Shown: piece after piece, positions 43,276-51,617 of the stretch | Position numbering within the stretch: the first letter of the stretch is position 1 | Layout of the letters: each line of letters begins with the position of its first letter | Assembly: GCF_900101785.1 (NCBI RefSeq) | Contig: NZ_LT629688.1 | Coordinates: 1,736,001 to 1,800,000, forward strand | Origin: Auraticoccus monumenti | GTDB taxonomy: Bacteria; Actinomycetota; Actinomycetes; Propionibacteriales; Propionibacteriaceae | DNA: 64,000 nt | Direction: 5' to 3' | Notes under the pieces: generated by a model | Told to the model about the DNA's origin: nothing | Seen by the model: the letters and a program-made list of their open reading frames with translations, nothing else | The model's database searches: none | Made by a program: the position numbers and the translations under genes

Positions 43276-45417
43276 GTGACCGCCCCGATGACCCCCGACG
43301 TCCCCGCCGTCCCCGAGACCCGTCGCGACGAGACCGCCGACCTGCTGCACGGCCGGCTGGTCCCGGACCCGTACCGCTGGCTGGAGGACCCCGACTCCGC
43401 GGAGACGCGGGAGTGGGTGCGCCGGCAGAACGAGGCGACGGCGGCGGCCCTGGGCCGGCTCCCGCACCGGGACTGGTTCGCCGCGACGATGAGCACGCTG
43501 ATGTCCCGCCCGACCCAGGGGACGCCCCGGCGCAGCCACGGCCTCTACCTGGTCAACCGCAACGACGGGACCCAGGCCCAGGACGTCTGGTACGCCGCGG
43601 ACTCCCTGGAGGAGCTGGCACGCGGCGGTCACGTGCTGGTCGACCCGAACACGCTGGGCGACGGCCAGACCGCCGCCGTCGGGTCCCTCTCGGTCAGCCC
43701 GGACGGCTCGCTGGTCGCCTGGACCGTGAGCTTCGGCGGCTCGGACTGGCAGGAGGTCCGGGTCAGCACCCGCGACGGCGAGCCCCTGGACGAGCCGCCG
43801 GTCAGCTCCAAGTTCTCCCGACCCGTCTGGCTGCCCGACGGCCGCTCCTACCTCTACGTGGCCTACCCGCAGGCCGGGCGGGCCGAGTCCGCCGGGACCG
43901 AGACCTCCGACGTGGGCCGCGCGCACCTGATGCGGCACCGGCTCGGCACCGACCCGTCCACCGACGAGCTGGTGCACACCGACCCCGGCGAGGAGCGCCA
44001 GCAGGTGGCGGTGGAGGTCAGCGACGACGACCGCTGGCTGGTGATGTCGCTGTACCGGGGGACCGAGAACGTGAACCGGGTCTGGCTGTGGCCGATCGAG
44101 GCCGCGGAGGACGGGTCGGTCCTCGGTGAGCCGGTCACGGTGCTCGACGACGCCGACGCCGAGTACCTGCCGGTGGCGGTGGTGGCCGACCGGCTGCTGC
44201 TGCAGACCGACCTCGACGCCCCCCGCGGACGCGTCGTGGCCCTCGACCTGGCGGCCGTCCGTGCGGGGACGGACGTCCGGCTGGAGCCGGTGCTGGCCGA
44301 GGACGGGGCGACCCTGGAGGCGGTGGTCGTGGTGGGGGAGCGGCTGCTCACCAGCCGGCTGGTCGACGCCTCCCCGGTGCTGGAGCTGTTCGACCTCGAC
44401 GGCACCCCGCGCGGGCGGCTGGACGTGCAGGGCGGGGCCGTGCTGGCGCTGGACGGCGACCCCTCCTCACCGGAGGGCTTCGTCGGCCTCTCCACGGTGA
44501 CCGAGCCGGTGCGGAGCTGGCGGGTGGACAGCGGGGACGGCACGGTCCGGGCGCTGCCGGGCCCGCCGGAGGGCGACGGCCCGGCGCTGCCCGTGCTGGA
44601 CGTGGTCACCAGCCGCGAGCGGGCGGTCAGCGCCGACGGCACGGAGGTGCCCTACTTCCTGGTGCGCCGCCGTGGCGACGACGGTCCGCGTCCGACCCTG
44701 CTGTGGGGCTACGGCGGCTTCAAGATCCCGGTCCACGCCGACTACCGGCCGGGCTGGTCGGCCTGGTTGGCCGCCGGCGGCGCGGTGGCCATCGCGAACC
44801 TGCGCGGGGGCGGTGAGTTCGGGACGGAGTGGTACGAGCAGGGCCGGCTGGGCGCCAAGCAGAACGTCTTCGACGACTTCGTGGCCGTGGGCGAGCACCT
44901 GCTGGCCTCCGGCGCCACCGGCCCCGGTCAGCTGGTCATCCACGGCCGCAGCAACGGCGGTCTGCTGGTCGGCGCGGTGATGACCCAGCGGCCCGACCTG
45001 GCCGCGGTCGCCCTGCCCTCGGTGGGGGTGCTGGACATGTTCCGCTTCCATCTCTTCACCATCGGAGGCGCCTGGCGCTCCGACTACGGCGACCCCGGCG
45101 ACCGCGACGACTTCGAGGTGCTCCGCCGCTACTCCCCGCTGCACAACGTGCGGCCGGGGACGCGCTACCCGGCGACCCTGGTCACCACCGGCGACCACGA
45201 CGACCGCGTGGTGCCGCTGCACTCGCACAAGTTCGTGGCCGCTCTGCAGGAGGCCCAGGCGGGCGGGGCCCCGGTGCTGACGCGGGTGGACACCGACGCC
45301 GGCCACGGCGCCGGGCGCCCGCGGGCCAAGGTGGCCGCCGAGTGGGCCGACCAGCTGGCCTTCGCCGCAGCCCACACCGGGCTGGTGCCGCCGAGCCCGG
45401 GGGAGACCCTCAGCTGA
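43276..45417 (+). CDS. S9 family prolyl oligopeptidase
   Basis: Cytosolic serine peptidase that cuts short peptides, classically after proline. Residues ~1-420 hold the N-terminal linker and beta-propeller (DPYRWLEDPDSAETREWV is the family start). The C-terminal alpha/beta-hydrolase has LWGYGGFKIP, NLRGGGEFGTEWY, Ser559 in GRSNGG, Asp643 in GDHDDRVVP and His677 in DAGHG. 713 residues, full length, no signal peptide. Its stop overlaps the end of the converging DUF3817 gene by 8 bp. Confidence 0.93.
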   Translation: MTAPMTPDVPAVPETRRDETADLLHGRLVPDPYRWLEDPDSAETREWVRRQNEATAAALGRLPHRDWFAATMSTLMSRPTQGTPRRSHGLYLVNRNDGTQAQDVWYAADSLEELARGGHVLVDPNTLGDGQTAAVGSLSVSPDGSLVAWTVSFGGSDWQEVRVSTRDGEPLDEPPVSSKFSRPVWLPDGRSYLYVAYPQAGRAESAGTETSDVGRAHLMRHRLGTDPSTDELVHTDPGEERQQVAVEVSDDDRWLVMSLYRGTENVNRVWLWPIEAAEDGSVLGEPVTVLDDADAEYLPVAVVADRLLLQTDLDAPRGRVVALDLAAVRAGTDVRLEPVLAEDGATLEAVVVVGERLLTSRLVDASPVLELFDLDGTPRGRLDVQGGAVLALDGDPSSPEGFVGLSTVTEPVRSWRVDSGDGTVRALPGPPEGDGPALPVLDVVTSRERAVSADGTEVPYFLVRRRGDDGPRPTLLWGYGGFKIPVHADYRPGWSAWLAAGGAVAIANLRGGGEFGTEWYEQGRLGAKQNVFDDFVAVGEHLLASGATGPGQLVIHGRSNGGLLVGAVMTQRPDLAAVALPSVGVLDMFRFHLFTIGGAWRSDYGDPGDRDDFEVLRRYSPLHNVRPGTRYPATLVTTGDHDDRVVPLHSHKFVAALQEAQAGGAPVLTRVDTDAGHGAGRPRAKVAAEWADQLAFAAAHTGLVPPSPGETLS

Positions 45418-45865
45418 ACCAGCGGGTGGGCGGGCCCAGCGCGAGCAGGACGGCGAACACCACCGCCAGCACCACCAGCGTCACCGCGGCCGACACCAGC
45501 GGGCGGGCCAGCAGCGCGCCGACCAGCCGTTCCAGCGGTCCGCCCGGTGGGGAGGCCGGCAACCGCCACCGCTCGCCGACCAGGTCGCGACGTCGGGCCC
45601 ATCGCTCGAAGGGGATGCTGGCGAAGGGGAGCACCGCCGAGCCGAGGCCAAGCAGCGTGGTGCCCGCCCGCCAGCGGCCGTCCACCGCGACGAGCACCGT
45701 GGTCACCAGGTAGGTCAGGAACACGAAGCCGTGCAGACCGCCGCCGATGCTCACCACCACGTCGGTGGTGCGGGTCAGGTACTTCAGCACCATCCCCAGG
45801 AGCAGCAGAGCCCAGGTCAGGGACTCAGCGACCGCCACCCCCCGGTGCAGACGACGTGGGCTCAT
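45410..45865 (-). CDS. DUF3817 integral membrane protein
   Basis: A 151-residue membrane protein with about four helices: VAVAESLTWALLLLGMVLKYL, GGLHGFVFLTYLVTTVLVAV, a third after WRAGTTLLGLGSAVLPFASIP, and LVSAAVTLVVLAVVFAVLLAL. The histidine and glycines in the second helix fit the DUF3817 pattern. ATG 45865 has GAGGAG 6 nt upstream; GTG 45886 is a poorer alternative. Function is unknown. It follows murJ on the same strand by 32 bp. Confidence 0.8.
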   Translation of the reverse strand: MSPRRLHRGVAVAESLTWALLLLGMVLKYLTRTTDVVVSIGGGLHGFVFLTYLVTTVLVAVDGRWRAGTTLLGLGSAVLPFASIPFERWARRRDLVGERWRLPASPPGGPLERLVGALLARPLVSAAVTLVVLAVVFAVLLALGPPTRWFS

Positions 45866-45897
45866 GCCGGCTCCTCTCTCGCTCACGGCCCGGCAGC

Positions 45898-47475
45898 CTA
45901 CGGGGTCGCGTCCGGTCGGCGTCGTCGTCGCAGGCGCTCGGCCAGCACCCCGGTGAGGTCGCCCAGCTCGGGGCTGCGCAGCAGCCACAGCACGAGCAGG
46001 TACACCACCGCGACCACGCCGGCGCTCGCCAGCAGACCGAGGAGCTGCCACGGCGTCGAGGGGTCCGCACCGCCGAGCCGCTCCGCGAGACCCAGCCAGG
46101 CCGCCGTCCCGCCGGCCAGCAGCGCGGCCACGGCCAGCCTGAGGCTGGTCCACCCGAGGGAGCGCAGGTCGACGGCCCGGTGTCGGCGGGAGAGCTGGAC
46201 GAGCAGCACCACCGCACCCAGGGCCAGGGACGCCGAGGTGGAGACCGAGAGCCCGATCACCCCGTAGCGCACCCCGAGCGTCAGGTCCCCGGCCACGTTG
46301 GTGACCATGATGACCACCGAGGTGACCAGGGTGGAGCGGGCGTCGCCCAGAGCGAGCGAGGCCCGGGAGGCGATGGTGCGCAGCCCGAGCACCGTGGCGC
46401 CGAGGGCGTACCCCGTGACGGCCACCGCGGTGAGGGCGACGTCGGCCTGGTCGAAGGCCCCGCGGCCGAAGGCCAGCCCGATGATCGGGCCCGCGGCGAC
46501 CACCAGCACCGTCGTGACCGGCACCAGCAGGGACAGCACCACCCGCAGCGCCCGGTCCACCAGCCCGCGCAGCTCGGCACGCCGCTCCGGGTCGGTGGCG
46601 GCGCTGAAGGCGGGGAAGACGGCGGCGGCCACGGTCAGCACCACGACGGTGTTGGCCAGCGTCACCACGCGCCAGCCGAACGTGAGGGCGGTGATCACGC
46701 CCTCGCCCTGGGCGGACCCGACGGCCCGGTCGACCAGGGTGTTCACGTTCACCACCGCCGAGGTCACCATCAGGGCGGGCAGCAGGTGGAGGACCTCGCG
46801 GAAGTCGGTACCGGTCCAGCGCAGCCGCGGCCTCAGCCGCCAGCCCATCGACCTCAGCGGCGGGAGCTGCAGCAGCATCCGCACCACCGAGCCGAGCACG
46901 AAGCCCACCGCCAGCGCCGGCACCCCGAGGCGGGTACCCAGCAGCAGCGTGGTCGCGATCATGACCAGGTTGAACCCGATGCCCTCCAGACCGGAGAAGA
47001 AGAACCGTCCGTCGGCCTGGGCGGCGGCGGCCAGCAAGTCGCTGGTGGCGACCACCACGGTGGCCACCAGCAGCACCCGGGTGAGGAGCACGGCCGTCTC
47101 CGCGGTGCCCGGGTCGAAGCCCGGCGCCACCACGCGCACCACCACCGGCACGGCCGCGTACATCACCACGGACCCGCTCACCAGCACGACGGCGGCGCTG
47201 GTCAGGGCCACCTGCACGGTCCGGTTCGCCCGGGCGGAGTCGTCGGCCTCGAAGGCGCGGGTGAGGGAGGGCACCACGGCCCGCGCCATCGCGGTGGCGA
47301 CCAGGGTGAACACCAGGTTCATCAGCCCGAGGGCCACCAGGTAGGCGTCGAGCGCGGCCGCGGCCCCGAACACCGCGGCGATGACGGCGTCGCGCACCAG
47401 CCCGAGCAGCTGGCTCGCCACGGTCAGCAGCATCAGCAGGCCGGCGGCCCGCGACACGGCGCGCTTGCCGGCCAA
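45898..47475 (-). CDS. MurJ-like lipid II flippase / MVF family protein
   Basis: Polytopic membrane protein of 525 residues with about 13-14 helices. The start is GLLMLLTVASQLLGLVRDAVIAAVFG. Marks of the family are LGLMNLVFTLVATAMARAVVPSL, FEADDSARANRTVQV and AFDQADVALTAVAVTGYALG. It resembles MurJ and related polysaccharide exporters. It is not certain that it is the essential lipid II flippase, because paralogues are common. The start is TTG 47475 behind GGGGGCGGG; GTG 47457 is an alternative without a ribosome site. Divergent from the ATP-grasp gene. Confidence 0.8.
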   Translation of the reverse strand: MAGKRAVSRAAGLLMLLTVASQLLGLVRDAVIAAVFGAAAALDAYLVALGLMNLVFTLVATAMARAVVPSLTRAFEADDSARANRTVQVALTSAAVVLVSGSVVMYAAVPVVVRVVAPGFDPGTAETAVLLTRVLLVATVVVATSDLLAAAAQADGRFFFSGLEGIGFNLVMIATTLLLGTRLGVPALAVGFVLGSVVRMLLQLPPLRSMGWRLRPRLRWTGTDFREVLHLLPALMVTSAVVNVNTLVDRAVGSAQGEGVITALTFGWRVVTLANTVVVLTVAAAVFPAFSAATDPERRAELRGLVDRALRVVLSLLVPVTTVLVVAAGPIIGLAFGRGAFDQADVALTAVAVTGYALGATVLGLRTIASRASLALGDARSTLVTSVVIMVTNVAGDLTLGVRYGVIGLSVSTSASLALGAVVLLVQLSRRHRAVDLRSLGWTSLRLAVAALLAGGTAAWLGLAERLGGADPSTPWQLLGLLASAGVVAVVYLLVLWLLRSPELGDLTGVLAERLRRRRRPDATP

Positions 47476-47492
47476 ACCCGCCCCCTGTGTCG

Positions 47493-47498
47493 TCTAAT
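47493..47498 (+). promoter_or_regulatory. -10 box upstream of the small ORF and ATP-grasp gene
   Basis: TCTAAT, the closest match to the TATAAT-type box in this region, with 6 nt between it and a GTG at 47505. This suggests a leaderless small ORF. The -35 is unclear. Confidence 0.4.
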
Positions 47499-47504
47499 GA
47501 AGCC

Positions 47505-47576
47505 GTGCCGACCGACGACGCCGAGGACGCGCGCCGCACCCGACCGGGCGGCGCGGAGGTCCGGAGGTGCCGGTGA
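47505..47576 (+). CDS. Possible 23-residue leaderless upstream ORF
   Basis: GTG 47505 opens 23 codons rich in Asp, Arg and Glu and ends with TGA 47574-47576. That stop is part of the GTGA that can start the ATP-grasp gene at 47573. Its position right after a -10 box and its stop-start overlap suggest translational coupling or a regulatory leader peptide. There is no homology evidence, and the frame could be a chance open stretch. Confidence 0.3.
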   Translation: MPTDDAEDARRTRPGGAEVRRCR

Positions 47577-48886
47577 GCAGCGGTCAGCCTATACCGGTCG
47601 TCGTCGTCGGGCTGGGGTCCGTCGCGGGGCTGCAGACCGCCCGGCTGCTGGCCGCACGGGGCGTGCCGGTGGTCGGGATCACCAGCGACCGCAACCACTT
47701 CGGCGCCCGCACGCGGGTCTGCCGCGAGGTCCACGAGGCCGACATCCACGGCGGTGGGTTCCTGCAGCTGCTGGACCGGTTGCGGATCCGCCCCCGCTTC
47801 GGCGCGGGAGCGGTGCTGGTGCCCTGCACCGACCAGGCGGCGCTGCTGGTCTCCGAGCACCGCGAGCAGCTGGCGCCCACCTACCGCACGAGCCTGGCCC
47901 CGCACGAGACGATGGTGATGCTGGCGGACAAGGCGGGCTTCGCCCGGTTCACCGCCGAGCTCGGCCTCACCACGCCGCGGACGCTCGTGCTGACCACCCG
48001 TGCCGACGCCGAGCACGCGGCAGCCACCCTGCGCTTCCCGCTGGTGGTCAAGCCCAGCATCAAGGACGCCCGCTGGAAGGCCGGGGCCAACGAGAAGGTC
48101 CGTCGGGCCCCCGACGCGGCGGCGCTGCTGTCGGCGTGGGAGGAGCTGTCACCGTGGTCGGACCGCCTGGTGGTGCAGGAGTTCGTCCCGGGTGGTGAGG
48201 AGGAGCTCTACACCTGCAACGCCTACTTCGACGCCCGCTCGCGCCCCCTGGCCACCTACGTGAGCCGCAAGGTCCGCCAGTGGCCGGCCGGGGTGGGCAC
48301 CGCCTCGCTGGCCCGCTCGGTCCGCGACGAGGGGCTGGTGCAGCTGACCACCCAGCTGTTCGGCGCCGCCGGCTTCACCGGGCTGGCCTACCTGGAGGTC
48401 AAGCGGGACCGGCGTGACGGCAGCTGGTCGCTGATCGAGGCCAACGTCGGCCGACCCACGGGCCGCTCGGCGATGGCCGAGGCGGGCGGGGTCGAGCTGC
48501 TGATGACGATGTACGCCGACGTGCTGGGCCTGCCGCTGCCCGGCCGGCGGCTGCAGGGGGACAGCGCGGTCGGCTGGATCGACGACCGCCGCGACCTGCT
48601 GGCCTCGCTGCGCCTGGCCCGGCGCGGGGAGCTGACGCCGAGGGCCTGGGTCGGCTCCGTGCGGGGGCCGAAGGTGCACGCCGTGGCCTCGCTGCGCGAC
48701 CCGCTGCCCGGCGTGCTCGAGGTGACCCAGTCCTCCGCAAAGTACCTGCGGCGCCGGGTGCCGGGTCCGGCCCCGACCCCCGTGGTCGTCGCCTCCACGG
48801 CGATCGGACGCTGGCGCTCCCGTCAGGAGCCGGGCGACGCCGTCTCGGGCCAGCTGCTCACCCCGGCCCTGCCCGAGGCGGGCTGA
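47567..48886 (+). CDS. ATP-grasp family ligase
   Basis: Predicted carboxylate-amine ligase of 437-439 residues. A Rossmann-like pre-ATP domain (PVVVVGLGSVAGLQTARLLA) leads into the ATP-grasp fold with PLVVKPSIKDARWKAG (ATP lysine), LVVQEFVPGGEEELYTCNAY and the metal-binding LIEANVGRPTGRS. Relatives include D-aspartate ligase-like and PylC-like enzymes. GTG 47573 overlaps the small upstream ORF and has GGAGG 5 nt before it; GTG 47567 is two codons longer and also has GGAGG. It is divergent from murJ, so a cell-wall precursor role is possible but unproven. Confidence 0.8.
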   Translation: MPVSSGQPIPVVVVGLGSVAGLQTARLLAARGVPVVGITSDRNHFGARTRVCREVHEADIHGGGFLQLLDRLRIRPRFGAGAVLVPCTDQAALLVSEHREQLAPTYRTSLAPHETMVMLADKAGFARFTAELGLTTPRTLVLTTRADAEHAAATLRFPLVVKPSIKDARWKAGANEKVRRAPDAAALLSAWEELSPWSDRLVVQEFVPGGEEELYTCNAYFDARSRPLATYVSRKVRQWPAGVGTASLARSVRDEGLVQLTTQLFGAAGFTGLAYLEVKRDRRDGSWSLIEANVGRPTGRSAMAEAGGVELLMTMYADVLGLPLPGRRLQGDSAVGWIDDRRDLLASLRLARRGELTPRAWVGSVRGPKVHAVASLRDPLPGVLEVTQSSAKYLRRRVPGPAPTPVVVASTAIGRWRSRQEPGDAVSGQLLTPALPEAG

Positions 48887-48928
48887 GCCGACCTGGAGCG
48901 TGCGGGGCGGGCCGGGCCCCTCCGACCG

Positions 48929-48934
48929 TAGGGT
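48929..48934 (+). promoter_or_regulatory. -10 box of the DUF1707 gene (leaderless arrangement)
   Basis: TAGGGT ends 7 nt before GTG 48942, so the transcript probably begins at the start codon. Confidence 0.5.
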
Positions 48935-48941
48935 GGGCAGG

Positions 48942-49310
48942 GTGGAGCAGCTACCGATCTCGTCGAGGTACCGCAGCCGGCCCGACGAGCCGGTCAGCGA
49001 GGATGAGCGCACCGAGCTCAACGCCCGGCTGAACACCGCCTACACCGACGGCAGCCTGGCCGAGGACGACTACCGGGCCCGGATGGACACCCTCTTCGCC
49101 GCCACCACGCTGGGCGAGCTGGTCCCGGTGGTGCAGGGGCTCGCGCCCGCCCCCACCCACGCCCAGCCGGCGATCGTCTCCCAGCAGGGACGCCCCGGCG
49201 AGCTCAGCGAGAGCCGTCGCCCCGGCGGGATGGCGGTCGGGGTCGCCGCCGCGGTGGTGGCGGGCGGCATCCTCGTGGCCGTGCTGCTGGTGCTGCTGCT
49301 CCTGCTCTGA
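48942..49310 (+). CDS. DUF1707 protein with C-terminal membrane anchor
   Basis: A 122-residue protein. Residues ~10-65 match the DUF1707 pattern (SEDERTELNARLNTAYTDGSLAEDDYRARMDTLFAATTLGEL), split here across SEDERTELNARLNTAYTDG and SLAEDDYRARMDTLFAATT. A polar linker follows, then one hydrophobic C-terminal helix (residues ~98-122) with no tail. This puts the domain in the cytosol on a membrane anchor. DUF1707 is common in actinobacteria and its role is unknown. Confidence 0.82.
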   Translation: MEQLPISSRYRSRPDEPVSEDERTELNARLNTAYTDGSLAEDDYRARMDTLFAATTLGELVPVVQGLAPAPTHAQPAIVSQQGRPGELSESRRPGGMAVGVAAAVVAGGILVAVLLVLLLLL

Positions 49311-49345
49311 GCGACGCCCGGTCGCGCTGACCGCTCCGGACGTCC

Positions 49346-49771
49346 TCAGGGGGTGCGGGTCAGCCGGGTGCGGAGCACGTCGTCCTTGGTCGGGCCGGTG
49401 GTCACCCAGGTGACGTCCACGCGCCGCCGGTCCGGGCCGACCTCGACCAGCCCGCGGTAGTGGTCGGCCCCGCAGAGGTGGTCCACCCACGTCCCCGGTA
49501 CCCACGGGTGGAAGGGACGCCCGTCCTCGAAGGTCACCTCCCACCCCCGGCCGGCGGGACGGACCTGTAGCGTTCGGTGCACCGGTACCGTCCGGCCCTG
49601 CCAGACCAGGAGACCGGACTCGGCCCAGACCAGGCCGTCGGGACCGGGCTCGATGCGCAGGGTGCCGGTGACGGTGCCGGACCGGCCGTGGCGACGGTCC
49701 TGCACGGTGCGCTCCAGGTGCCAGCGCCCGACCAGCTCGGTCGGCTCCGGGCCGGGTCGGGTGTCGTCCAC
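49346..49771 (-). CDS. DUF6314-like protein
   Basis: A 141-residue small beta-rich protein with the pattern ELVGRWHLERTVQDRRHG, TLRIEPGPDGLVWAESGLL, FHPWVPGTWVDHLCGADHYRG and DVTWVTTGPTKD, typical of a lipocalin-like DUF6314 family. The start GTG 49771 lies just before the conserved part; a longer frame reaches 49891 across the neighbouring promoter and is not supported. CAGGAT 8 nt upstream may be a -10 box. Function unknown. Confidence 0.7.
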   Translation of the reverse strand: MDDTRPGPEPTELVGRWHLERTVQDRRHGRSGTVTGTLRIEPGPDGLVWAESGLLVWQGRTVPVHRTLQVRPAGRGWEVTFEDGRPFHPWVPGTWVDHLCGADHYRGLVEVGPDRRRVDVTWVTTGPTKDDVLRTRLTRTP

Positions 49772-49901
49772 GCGGGCGATCCTGCCACGGTGGGACCGTC
49801 TCCTGGTGCCGTAGCCCGGGCCCCGACGGATGGGTGGGAACGCGGTGATTAACGCGACAAAGACGTTTCGGATCGACGTTCTTCCGGCCATTTCGCTCGA
49901 C

Positions 49902-49907
49902 TACGAT
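49902..49907 (+). promoter_or_regulatory. -10 box of the di-iron protein gene (leaderless arrangement)
   Basis: TACGAT ends 7 nt before GTG 49915. The sequence upstream is unusually AT-rich for this window (GATTAACGCGACAAAGACG around 49847-49865), fitting a strong promoter region. Confidence 0.5.
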
Positions 49908-49914
49908 CGACGTC

Positions 49915-50796
49915 GTGCCCGGCCAAGTCATCACCCAGCAGAAGATCATGGACCACGTCCTGCGCCTGGGTGACCTGTACCCGCCGATCGCCCTCTCCTC
50001 GGTCGACCGCACCGTGAAGAACCCCCGCCTCGTCAGCCAGCGCTTCGGCCACGTCCTGGACTACCTCGCCCGCGTCGAGCTCGAGGTGGACCGCAACGTG
50101 CTCGAGCTGCTGGTGCTGCTGCCCGACGTGACGGAGGTCGACCGGGTCTTCTACGCCGACGTCTGGCAGCCCCAGGAGATCCAGCACGGCCTGATCCTGG
50201 ACCGGCTGCAGACCGACCTCGGCCAGCCGCCGGCCGAGCCGGTGCTCGAGGTGTCGGTCAAGATGAAGATCCTCGGGGCGCTCAGCCACCTCCGCCCGAT
50301 CCAGGACATCACCCGGCTGCTGTACTACCTCACCGGCGCGAGCACCGAGCGCCAGGCCGTGCTGGCCTACAACACCTTCACCAAGGGCCTCAACCAGATG
50401 GGGGAGGACGCCATCTCCAAGACCATCATCGGCCCGATCAAGCAGCAGGAGCCGGGCCACTTCGCCTTCTACAAGATGTCGGCGACGGCCCTGGTGCAGA
50501 GCGGTCGGATGAAGCCGTGGCAGCTGTACCTGGCGCGCCAGCTGCGCGGCATCAGCTACAACCTGGTCGGTACCAACGCGATGGAGCGCTACAAGATGCA
50601 GATGGGCGGCGTGATGAACGCCCTGGGCTACGACCAGGACCTGCACGACTACGCCCGCGAGATCGGCCGGCTGGAGGCCAAGCTGCTGTGGGCCCACCAC
50701 CAGGGGATGGAGTTCCCGCAGTACGTGATGCGCGCGCTCCGGGAGTCCGTTGAGCTCTACGCCGAGAAGGGCCTCGGGGCCCGCGCGACCAGCTGA
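49915..50796 (+). CDS. Ferritin-like di-iron protein, acyl-ACP desaturase-like
   Basis: An all-helical 293-residue protein with two Glu-x-x-His motifs in the order expected for a four-helix-bundle di-iron centre: QPQEIQHGLILDRL (near residue 86) and KQQEPGHFAFYKMSA (near 178). Additional Asp/Glu residues in RVELEVDRNVLELLVL may be ligands. The layout recalls type 2 acyl-ACP desaturases and ferritin-like proteins, but the enzyme activity is unknown. Relatives are found across actinobacteria under unrelated names. Probably transcribed as its own leaderless unit, 145 bp before infA. Confidence 0.7.
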   Translation: MPGQVITQQKIMDHVLRLGDLYPPIALSSVDRTVKNPRLVSQRFGHVLDYLARVELEVDRNVLELLVLLPDVTEVDRVFYADVWQPQEIQHGLILDRLQTDLGQPPAEPVLEVSVKMKILGALSHLRPIQDITRLLYYLTGASTERQAVLAYNTFTKGLNQMGEDAISKTIIGPIKQQEPGHFAFYKMSATALVQSGRMKPWQLYLARQLRGISYNLVGTNAMERYKMQMGGVMNALGYDQDLHDYAREIGRLEAKLLWAHHQGMEFPQYVMRALRESVELYAEKGLGARATS

Positions 50797-50815
50797 TCGT
50801 CCCCGTCGCCGGGAT

Positions 50816-50845
50816 TTGGGTGCTGCCGCGGTGATGGCGTAGGCT
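50816..50845 (+). promoter_or_regulatory. Promoter of the infA/alpha operon
   Basis: TTGGGT (50816-50821), 18 bp, TAGGCT (50840-50845). A start near 50852 would give a ~90-nt leader before infA, ending in a GAGAGG ribosome site. This is the best promoter candidate for infA-rpmJ and the ribosomal genes after it. Confidence 0.5.
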
Positions 50846-50941
50846 GCATCGTCGGTCACCCGTGCCGGGAGGCCACCACATCCACCACGATCCGCAGGGC
50901 ACCGGCGAGAGCTGGACAGCTGCGGAGGATTTCGAGAGGTA

Positions 50942-51163
50942 ATGGCGAAGAAGGAAGGCGCACTCGAGCTCGAGGGCACTGTCGTCGACGCGCTCCCCAA
51001 CGCGATGTTCCGCGTGGAGCTGGCCAACGGTCACACCGTCCTGGCCACCATCAGCGGCAAGATGCGGCAGCACTACATCCGCATCCTCAAGAGCGACCGG
51101 GTCGTCGTCGAGCTCTCGCCCTACGACCTCGATCGTGGCCGGATCGTCTACCGGCACAAGTGA
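50942..51163 (+). CDS. infA: Translation initiation factor IF-1
   Basis: Binds the 30S A site during initiation. The 73-residue OB-fold protein has [39 protein letters not shown] and the ending [12 protein letters not shown]. Exact family length. ATG follows GAGAGGTA. It heads the alpha-operon block, about 32.5 kb from map, which it follows directly in many genomes. Confidence 0.98.
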   Translation: MAKKEGALELEGTVVDALPNAMFRVELANGHTVLATISGKMRQHYIRILKSDRVVVELSPYDLDRGRIVYRHK

Positions 51164-51257
51164 TCGAGCAGGTCTCGCACCGTCCACCACAGGCCGCCCG
51201 GCCCTCCTCCGTCCTCCGACGGGGGTCGACCACGGCCTCGACCAAGAAAGCAGCTCG

Positions 51258-51371
51258 ATGAAGGTTCAGCCGAGCGTCAAGAGAATCTGCGACAAGTGCA
51301 AGGTCATCCGCCGGCACGGTCGCGTGATGGTGATCTGCGACAACCCGCGGCACAAGCAGCGTCAGGGCTGA
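51258..51371 (+). CDS. rpmJ: 50S ribosomal protein L36, zinc type
   Basis: A 37-residue protein, [20 protein letters not shown] onward. The zinc ligands are Cys11, Cys14, Cys27 and His32. ATG 51258; a longer upstream frame is not homologous. It lies between infA and rpsM. A zinc-free paralogue may exist elsewhere. Confidence 0.96.
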   Translation: MKVQPSVKRICDKCKVIRRHGRVMVICDNPRHKQRQG

Positions 51372-51617
51372 CCTGAGGCTGCCGCCACGGCGCAGCGAGC
51401 ACCACCCGCCGCCAGGCGGGGCCCACCCCGGTGGGCGACGACCAACAGCGTGGACGCACCCCGGTGAACGCACCGGGTCCACCCTCGGACGAAGGCCGAG
51501 GCCCCGGCTCCGCACGGAGCGAGGGGACGCGTCACGCCAGACACCTTCGCGGTCTCCAGAGCTGGAAACTCGATCGGCCCACCCGGGCCGGGACCGGAAC
51601 TGAAAGGGAACGCCGTC
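51372..51617 (+). other. rpsM leader region with tandem hairpins
   Basis: A 246-bp gap without a gene. Two small hairpins lie in tandem: CCCGCC/GGCGGG at 51405-51420 and GCCCAC/GTGGGC at 51421-51436. No separate -10 box is convincing. In other bacteria S4 controls this operon by binding near the rpsM start, so the leader may hold an autoregulatory fold; this is inference only. Confidence 0.35.

Noticed and set aside
45866-48016. Very long minus-strand frame extending upstream of the DUF3817 gene through murJ
   Set aside because: Only its last ~150 codons are real (DUF3817). The rest is in a different frame from murJ, which has all the membrane helices.
18432-50941. Genomic-island call for the whole map-infA interval
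   Set aside because: No integrase, tRNA end, direct repeats or change in base composition was seen. I kept it only as an observation on gene order.
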